Origin: Basidiobolus ranarum
Taxonomy: Eukaryota; Basidiobolomycota; Basidiobolomycetes; Basidiobolales
NCBI GenBank assembly: GCA_040143965.1
Contig: JASJQH010006930.1
Location: forward strand, 1 to 37,087
Length of the DNA: 37,087 bases
Direction of reading: 5' to 3'
Shown here: positions 30,401 to 37,087 of the stretch, one piece after another
Layout: each line of letters begins with the position of its first letter
Position numbering within the stretch: the stretch's first letter is position 1
Program-made: the position numbers and the translations under genes
Notes under the pieces: generated by a model
What the model was told of the DNA's origin: nothing
What the model saw: only the letters and a program-made list of their open reading frames with translations
The model's database searches: none

Positions 30401-32471
30401 ATGGACGAAGGCCTCTCATACCAATTTGCACAAGTAAATCAAAAACGACATGCACGACATGAATTGTAAGTAACTCTTGTCACTATATTTTTTCCAAAGC
30501 TCTAATAGACCTAAGTCTTGGAATTTATTTCAAAGGAATTTTGATTTAACGCTGAGACAACAGCCTAAGCAATCACGAATGTGTGGCATTGGTGAAAAGG
30601 GTAAGGTATAAGAGAGTCATAGTTGTCTACTTGTTAGAATTCTAACTTTTTTCTTTGGTTGTTTTTTTCTCATTCTTAGCTGACAGACGTCCCATCGACC
30701 CTCCTCCTATTATTCAACTGAGAGTTTCAGATGCTGCTGTAAAGCTTGACAAAACGTTAGTTAATACTCTAGTTCTCTATATTTAACTCTCTTACTTATA
30801 TAGATACAAAAAATTTCTTTTAAGCAGTTCCTTTCTTTACAATCCTTACTACTTTATGTACGCGTCTCTAATGCTTGCTGACTCCGACGACGAAATGCAC
30901 CTGTTGCACGACGGGAAAACACGTTCTACTACTGGTTCACTGGTTTCTTCTTTATATCACTTGAAAGATGTAAACAACTCGGATGGTGGATTTTTTGTAT
31001 TTCCAGACCTGTCCGTTCGTATGGAAGGAAGATATCGACTGAAATTTACTCTCTTTGAAATTGTTGGGTAAGTGAAATGATCATCATTTATGTAGAGTTA
31101 TGCCTGGATTTAAGACTTACAACATCATCTTGGATATACAGAATGGAGGTCTTCTATTGTAGTTCCATTTGTTCCGATACATTTACTGTATATTCAGCCA
31201 AACGCTTTCCTGGCATGGAAGGTACGCTTAATTTTTGTTGATTGCGTTTGTGCTTATTCATATTTAAATCCGCCCCTTCTCCCAATTAGAATCCACGTTT
31301 CTGTCACGCTCATTTGCAGACCAAGGATTAAAAATCCGTATTCGCAAAGAGGTACGGATCAGAAGGTAAGTATCGTCTCACATAACCAATTGATGCAGCA
31401 CAAACTAAATGGAAACTTATTAGACGTGGAAGTAAATGGAAGGACAACGTAGGCTCTCCCTCTGATCAAGACAACTTGAAGTTTGAAAGTAAAAGTCCTT
31501 CAAGTGTAAAGGCACCTGAGAATGACAATAGAGAGTCTGAGGCTTCTATCTCATCCGAAGATGACAACGTGGAAATCGACGAGAGGCGTAAGCGATTTTC
31601 AGAAGATACAGGTTACCACAAAACGTTTAAGAGGAGATCTGCTGACAATCCAGCTCATACATCCTCAGAATCCCCAAATTTCCCTCCAGGACAATACACG
31701 TCTTCGCAATCATCTTATTCACCAGGTAGCCAGCCTTACCTGGATAAGAAAAGGTCCATTAAGAGCACATATTCCAACCAGAGCGATATCTATTCTCCGG
31801 TACTTTCCAAGCAATGGCGGCCTTTACCGGAGCTTAATTATAAATCTCAATCACCACATCCATCCTCGAGTATCCAAGATATCTTGAATTCAGAGAAATC
31901 CATGGGATTGAATCACACATATAATGAAAGAAGCAGGGTACCCACCGTGTTAATATCACCGCATTCACTTCCTTCATCGCCTATTACTATATCGCGTTCG
32001 AATAGCAAATCCGTACTTTCCATCCAAAATATTCTCTCTCCCCAAAACGGACCATACCCTGCCCCAATCCCTACACACAACTATGCCCCTAATCCTTATC
32101 CAGAAATAAGAGAATATGAGGCTCGTCAGGCATCACAATCCCATCACTCGTACCTGGCTGTTGACAGACCTTACGACAGACCATACGAGGGCATTCGAAA
32201 GACGTACTCTTCGGACGTTGCTACACATTCTGGATGGTCCGATAATTACACACCATCGGCACAATTGCCGTATCAACTGCCTATATTACCAGACCAGGCT
32301 GGTTACAGTCACACAGCAAGTCTAGGAACCAATACCAATTCTTCGATTAATCGGCTACCTAATATCAGCTCGCTCATAAACCCACCATCCCAACCATCGA
32401 ACACACCAGTTTCTCAGTACCCAAATCCGCATTCCGGAAACCACTCTAATAGATTTAACCAATTCCAATGA
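30401..32471 (+). CDS. Velvet-family transcriptional regulator
   Basis: Seven exons: 30401-30465, 30536-30600, 30680-30755, 30828-31067, 31142-31221, 31290-31365 and 31424-32471, giving 549 residues; introns 58-79 bp. The velvet domain occupies about residues 20-215: LTLRQQPKQSRMCGIGEKAD, RRPIDPPPIIQLRV, FLYNPYYFMYASL, TGSLVSSLYHLKDVNNSDGG, FFVFPDLSVRMEGRYRLKF, SAKRFPGMEEST, FADQGLKIRIRKEVRIRRRG. No long insertion interrupts the domain (VelB has one), and there is no VeA-type N-terminal extension. The last 330 residues are Ser/Pro/Asn-rich and likely disordered, so VosA/VelC or an early-diverging velvet type is possible. The family binds DNA with a Rel-like fold and links light, development and metabolism. 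Intron 3 could alternatively end at 30803, adding eight in-frame residues. I chose 30827 because the intron length (72 bp) is more typical here. Confidence 0.92.
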
Positions 32472-35400
32472 TTTTTCACCCAGATATTTAGTGTTGTGAC
32501 CCAATGTAATATTATGAACGTAACTCTCACCATCATCATCGTTATATTTATCATCCCAGCCTCCCCCACCTCTTGATCCCACTATTGTCGCATTTCCCCC
32601 TCCCCCTGACTGCCCCCAGTAACTTCACAATGTGTCTATATATCAATGCTTGCCATTTCGTTCATGCTTTTGACCATGTTATATCACTTCATCTCACCGC
32701 ATACCATGCTTTCTGCTTTATAAATCAAGATTTGTATTGATTTAGTACAAGATATACTGGTGCACCAATCTCTTCCAACCTCATGGGTACAAGCTATATT
32801 CATTTGAGCACCTGGTCGGTCGTACACCGGCCAATTCTGCCGCGCAACATTTCACATGATGACGGAAAAACAAGCATGATCAAGACCTATAGAGAGTACC
32901 AACCTCTATGACCACATTTATGCCAGATCATGGTAGATTCGATGAAAGGGAATACAAAATACTTGGCAAATCTTTTTTAGGTTCACTATGATGCGAATTC
33001 AATTTATGGATAAATGCAACTACAACTACAAATACCAATGTAAATGCAGGATAAGAGTATACTAGGAAGAAGCAACGTTGGAAAATCCGATGAATTCATT
33101 TTGTAAGACCAAATGAATTGTCCGGCTTACTGGACACTAAATATCCTAACCCTTCACTCAATCGATATCCTCCCAAGCCATGGTCTCCCCTAACACCATT
33201 CGAGTTACCTCAAATCATCGAGAAATACGTAAAAGTATAAATACAGTATGGATGAATTATAGAAGGGAAATGAAAGAGATCTAGGTGAGTATCTAAAGAC
33301 AGAATCAATTATGATTTATTAGTAAAATCATACCATTCCATGATAGTGTCGAAAGTTCCATGAAACGAATAACTGGTTTATACTTTGAATAAATATCAAA
33401 ATCTATCCAGTAGAAAATGTTCGATATTTTTTCCACTTTTCATATGATTATTCTATCCTATTCTACTTTCGGTACTGGTCATCTGTTCTGCCATCTGGAC
33501 CTATGCCTTGGGCCAATCATGGATTCATTTCTCTCCTCACCTTCGCTCTGCATCTCTCCTCTCTTAACTTTAGCATTGCTCTCGTTTAGTCATAATGAGT
33601 ATTTAGATCTTTAGGAGTTTTGTGACTCTTGGGAATAATATAGAGCTACGGCGTAGGTGACGACATCAGGATTCATACCATACAGGTTCTTAACTAAATG
33701 GAGTAAAGTTCGTGGGAGTCCGACCTCGATGAGTCAGCTCAGTTGATTGGTCAAGGGTGGATAATGGGGGTGGGGAGAGGACAAGGGAGGTAATCACATT
33801 GAATATTCCCCATAGAATTAGTGGGATCGAATTAACAAAATAATCCCATCAAGATTAAAAATTCAATAATCCATCTACTACCAACATCGAATAATCTTGA
33901 TCCAAGTTGTTTAGCTAGGTCCTTTTCTTCTATTAGGTAGTAGGAGTGGGTTACGTCATTCATATGGTTCCAATAATTTGGACTTCATTCGTAGAACTAT
34001 GCAACCAGTTATGATGGATGCCGCTTGGGTGTGAACATCAATGATTACATTCTGGAGTTGAACGGTATTATTCTAGCAAGATCCGATCCAGCTACCATGG
34101 CACCCAAAAAGAGTCGGGTGACAACAACCGACTCGCTGGGTAAACTTAGAGGGGATTCCACAACCACCATAACCACCACCCCATTTCAAATCATAACCAC
34201 GGCTACGACCATGACCATAACCATAACCATGCCCACACCACTGGTCATGCAATGCGATGCGAAAAGTGTTTGATACCATTCGAATTGAATGAATTCTTTT
34301 TCTGGCTAATCAACATGAGCCCAAAAAAAAACGTGAAAATTCCACTGATTTGGTTTCTGATTTGAAAGCCACTGTAGCACCTGTACTCTCAATATTTCCC
34401 ACTCTGACTAGGTTAGGGTAGGTAGGATAATGTAGTCCATATTTGATGATGATGTTGATGATGTCGTAATATCAGTCCAAAATAAGGACCTCGTCCCAAT
34501 GGAAGTCAGTAATTCATCATCAGAAAAGAATGACAAACCAATGATATACTTACGAATACTCCGAATCCTCTACCATGAATGTGACCGGAATAAAAATTCA
34601 CTTATCTACGGTTAGACTTTCAGCTGTAGAATTGAAGTGGTTTCATCGATATATATATATATATCTCGCATGGTTTCAAGATCTCGATCTCGAATAACAA
34701 AGATTTTCTACCGTATCCATTACTAATCATAGATCCGATGATGTTCCAGATTCAATGTATTTCATTAGTAAAGGATATTGGTACAGAATATCCATCCTAA
34801 TTTAGCGAATCCAATGGTGAAACTTCATACAACGGGTGGTTGGACCATAGGAACATTTGGTGGTTAGGATTATTTGTATATACGTGGAGGAGTTGGTTGG
34901 TATGATTGTATGAATTCTGTAGTTACACCATGTGGTTCATTCAAATAGGTTCCATACCGGTAAAATTCTAACCGGTTTGAAGGATAGATATAATCTTATC
35001 ACAATCGAGTTCTTCCCCATTCACCAGCCCATATCTAGTTCTCTCTAATATGAGTCAATATCGATTGCTTTTGTGCCAGTAATATTGATACTGATTAGGG
35101 AATCTTGGTTGCATGGATATAATAGGCAAAGATATATCTAAAAATATACTACTTAGTGCATGGTGACTTTCCCCTACGTTTGGAGCTAGGATACATCATT
35201 CGCCCTGTCTATTGTCAACCAGCGTGGATTAAGCCACTTATCTGTGATTAAAAAATATTTGTTAATTTCCGAAACGAAAGGTTAGGTTTGAATATAGCCT
35301 AACCCTAAGGTATTGACCTCATTCACCAAATATACTCCTCTAATTCCTTCGACTATATTGGAGCAGAAGGCTGATGATTGAACTCCCACTTCTATTTAGA

Positions 35401-36120
35401 GTGAAGATATTCGAAATTGCCCTAGGTTTCAGTAGCTACTGTTGTTATAAGTAAATGAAATTCCAACTGGTCAGGTTGATGATTTTCGGCGTTCTTACCA
35501 TAAATCTATTGTTGATGTATGATTTAGGAATGAACAAGTTAATGACCAGACTAACTGTTGGCGTTTTACGAACAATATTTGTAAATTTGAAACTGCCCAA
35601 ATAACCGACCAGTCATTCTAAATACAGTTACCATGGGTGATTATCGGTAGAATCTGGCCATTCTTTGATAATGGTAGTTAGTAATATTGGTATTAAATTG
35701 AATCATTGATTTCATAATAATCCCATTATTTTGCTCACTTTTTTTTTAACATTATCAGTTAGATTGGTTTCACTCCATTATATCCAGACCAGCGTAGATG
35801 GTAACTATTTTTATAAAAGTCATAAGGTCCAACTGGCATTGTTGTTAAAATGTTTCAGGTAGATGGCTCAGACTTTTCCACCACTCACATATCTATTATG
35901 AAAAACTCACATAGGTAAGTATTATGTCTATTTCTTTAACAGTTGGTAGCATATGTGGAGATCAATAGTAATATGTGAAGACCATAAACTTTTTGTGAGA
36001 AAATCTACTTTTGAGGTATTAACAAAGAAAGGTAGATGGGAAAATTCACTTGGTATCAAGTAATTAAAATACTCTTACTGCCTTGAGTGCATCTTTGTTT
36101 AATGTTATGGTTACTATGAA
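32472..36120. other. Gene-free 3.6-kb region
   Basis: No supported gene or RNA gene. It contains a CATAAC/CACCAC degenerate repeat (34160-34240), a short TA microsatellite (34650-34664), a GAT-repeat run (34445-34464) and a G-rich stretch (33764-33791). The open frames here are short, lack family signatures and mostly arise from these repeats. The region from about 35900 onward may be eroded transposon sequence next to the copia element. Confidence 0.45.
34160..34240. repeat. Degenerate CCATAA/CCACCA repeat
   Basis: Imperfect hexamer-like units on the plus strand. Read on the minus strand the tract gives a Gly/Tyr/His-rich peptide (HGYGYGHGRSRGY, then KWGGGYGG). Without a supported gene around it, the repeat explains the composition. 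Confidence 0.65.
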
Positions 36121-36127
36121 TAGCTTT

Positions 36128-36328
36128 AATGAAGTATTCTGAGAGCTGGTTGGAAGTGGTTTGGAGAACTAAAAGATAAACCTTCCTTAACACATTCTAC
36201 ATGTTGGTTTGCTTACATCTTAACTAAACTATAAACATCAACTCTCTACTCAATAAATCAATCAGTGAAAACCACCAATTCCTCTAATTCTCCAAGCCAC
36301 TTCCAATAGGCTCTCAAATACTTTAACA
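36128..36328. repeat. Inverted repeat inside and beside the right LTR
   Basis: Arms at about 36128-36169 and 36287-36328 are inverted copies (shared core TTGGAAGTGG and TTGGAGAA; the outer ends match GAGAGC and AAGTATT). The outer end of the right arm is the LTR end itself. It is either a head-to-head LTR fragment or an LTR with unusually long terminal inverted repeats. Confidence 0.7.
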
Positions 36329-37087
36329 GGTTATGAGCCCCAAGCTTGCACTCTGTGTAATGTCTACTTCTCAAATTTATGGACCTTTTTAGAGCTAAAA
36401 CTGCCAAGAAGGTTTGGAAAGCCTTGGAAGACACCTACCAATAAAGCTTTGTTGCCAAAAAGATATTTCTAAGAAGACAATTCTTAAATCAGAGATGAAG
36501 CCAGGAGACAACATTAAATCACTAATTAATAGAGTCACTATTTTAGTGGTTGAAATGGAATGCATTGAAGTACCTACCATTGATCAAGATAACATAGTCA
36601 CAGTCCTGAATAGCCTGCCACACAAGTTTCAGAGCCTAGTAATGGCTTTAGAATCAAGAACTGGAAATTTGACCTTAAATTATGTATTTAGCAGACATCT
36701 GGATGAAGATTTATGCAAATTGGGATCCCACCAAAAGAATGAAGAAAATGCTTTAATAGGCTATGGGAAACCTTCCTATGAAGGTCAAAAGCACTTTAGG
36801 AAGAAAAGTAACAGATTCTGTGATTACTGTACCAGAACTGGCTATTTAAGCAAAGATTGCTTTAAAAGAATTGCTACAGAAGAAAAACATACTGAATTTG
36901 GAAAGGTGATTACAACAGAAGATCACTTGTTCATATCTGCTCTATATATGACCATCAACAAGGATTCTCAGATGTGGTATATTGATTCTGGAGCTTCCCA
37001 ACATTTCACAAATGAAAAACATTGGTTTGTGGAATATGAAGAAATCCCAATTAGAAAGGTTTTCATGGGAGATGACCACACATTGGA
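36187..37087 (+). mobile_element. Ty1/copia LTR retroelement, 5' part, cut by the window edge
   Basis: Parts in order: end of the 5' LTR (36187-36328, closing TTAACA, about 80 % like 1282-1423); primer-binding site GGTTATGAGCCC (36329-36340), complementary to the anticodon stem-loop of initiator tRNA-Met, the half-tRNA priming used by copia and Ty5; then Gag sequence from about 36370, including a UBN2-type stretch (LPHKFQSLVMALESRTGNL), a zinc-knuckle-like stretch (about 36819-36862) and the start of the protease with the Asp-Ser-Gly motif (36984-36992). It runs off the right edge. It is a fossil that looks broken at least once in the visible part. The LTR divergence from the left copy suggests it is not recent. 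Confidence 0.85.

Noticed and set aside
33764-33791. G-rich stretch as a G-quadruplex
   Set aside because: Only three runs of three or more G are present, so a standard four-run pattern is not met.
34073-34279. Gly/Tyr/His-rich open frame on the minus strand
   Set aside because: Its composition follows from the underlying short repeat. No homologous family and no promoter or splice context.

Overview
The window reads as nuclear DNA of a fungus. It is AT-rich, with compact genes cut by many short introns (mostly 55-130 bp). It carries typical fungal regulators (a Zn2Cys6 factor, a velvet protein and a two-finger GATA factor) and is flanked at both ends by Ty1/copia fossils. A cobalamin-trafficking gene (MMADHC/cblD), a function lost from Dikarya as far as I know, points to an early-diverging, zygomycete-grade fungus. 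No name below genus level is justified, and the lineage is an inference.

Layout. 1-1423: remains of copia-type LTR elements. 2531-3628 (+): an Old Yellow Enzyme, preceded by a 39-bp tandem repeat. 7911-3816 (-): a full-length P-glycoprotein-type ABC exporter in four exons, convergent with the oxidoreductase. 8614-9422 (+): ribosomal protein L19, whose ATG is split by an intron. 11106-9740 (-): TFIIE beta subunit in seven exons, two of whose introns need GC donors. 11625-15578 (+): coatomer beta-prime in 17 exons, giving a 909-residue protein. 16497-15947 (-): a small two-helix membrane protein that I do not recognise. 17968-20373 (+): a Zn2Cys6 transcription factor. 20374-23042: a gene-free, GATA-site-containing stretch leading into a GATA factor (23043-24395, +) with the cysteine spacing of iron-sensing siderophore repressors. 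25740-25039 (-): MMADHC, sharing a 121-bp divergent promoter with a small uncertain gene (25862 onward, +). 26428-28461 (+): secreted dipeptidyl-peptidase V. 30401-32471 (+): a velvet protein in seven exons. 32472-36120: nothing convincing. 36187-37087: the 5' part of a copia element running off the right edge.

Most genes are housekeeping (ribosome, general transcription, COPI coat) or nutrient and stress functions (exporter, enoate reductase, secreted peptidase, iron and development regulators). I see no operon-like pathway or biosynthetic cluster: neighbours share promoters or 3' ends but not an obvious job. I did not find a clearly new multi-gene system. The best leads are the fungal cobalamin gene with its divergent partner, the Cys/His-rich iron-type GATA factor, consecutive GC-AG introns in TFIIE beta, the Trp-to-Gly change in the Old Yellow Enzyme pocket, an in-frame double splice acceptor in the velvet domain and the orphan membrane protein. 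All splice sites were placed by eye from reading frame, splice consensus and remembered family sequences. No search was run.
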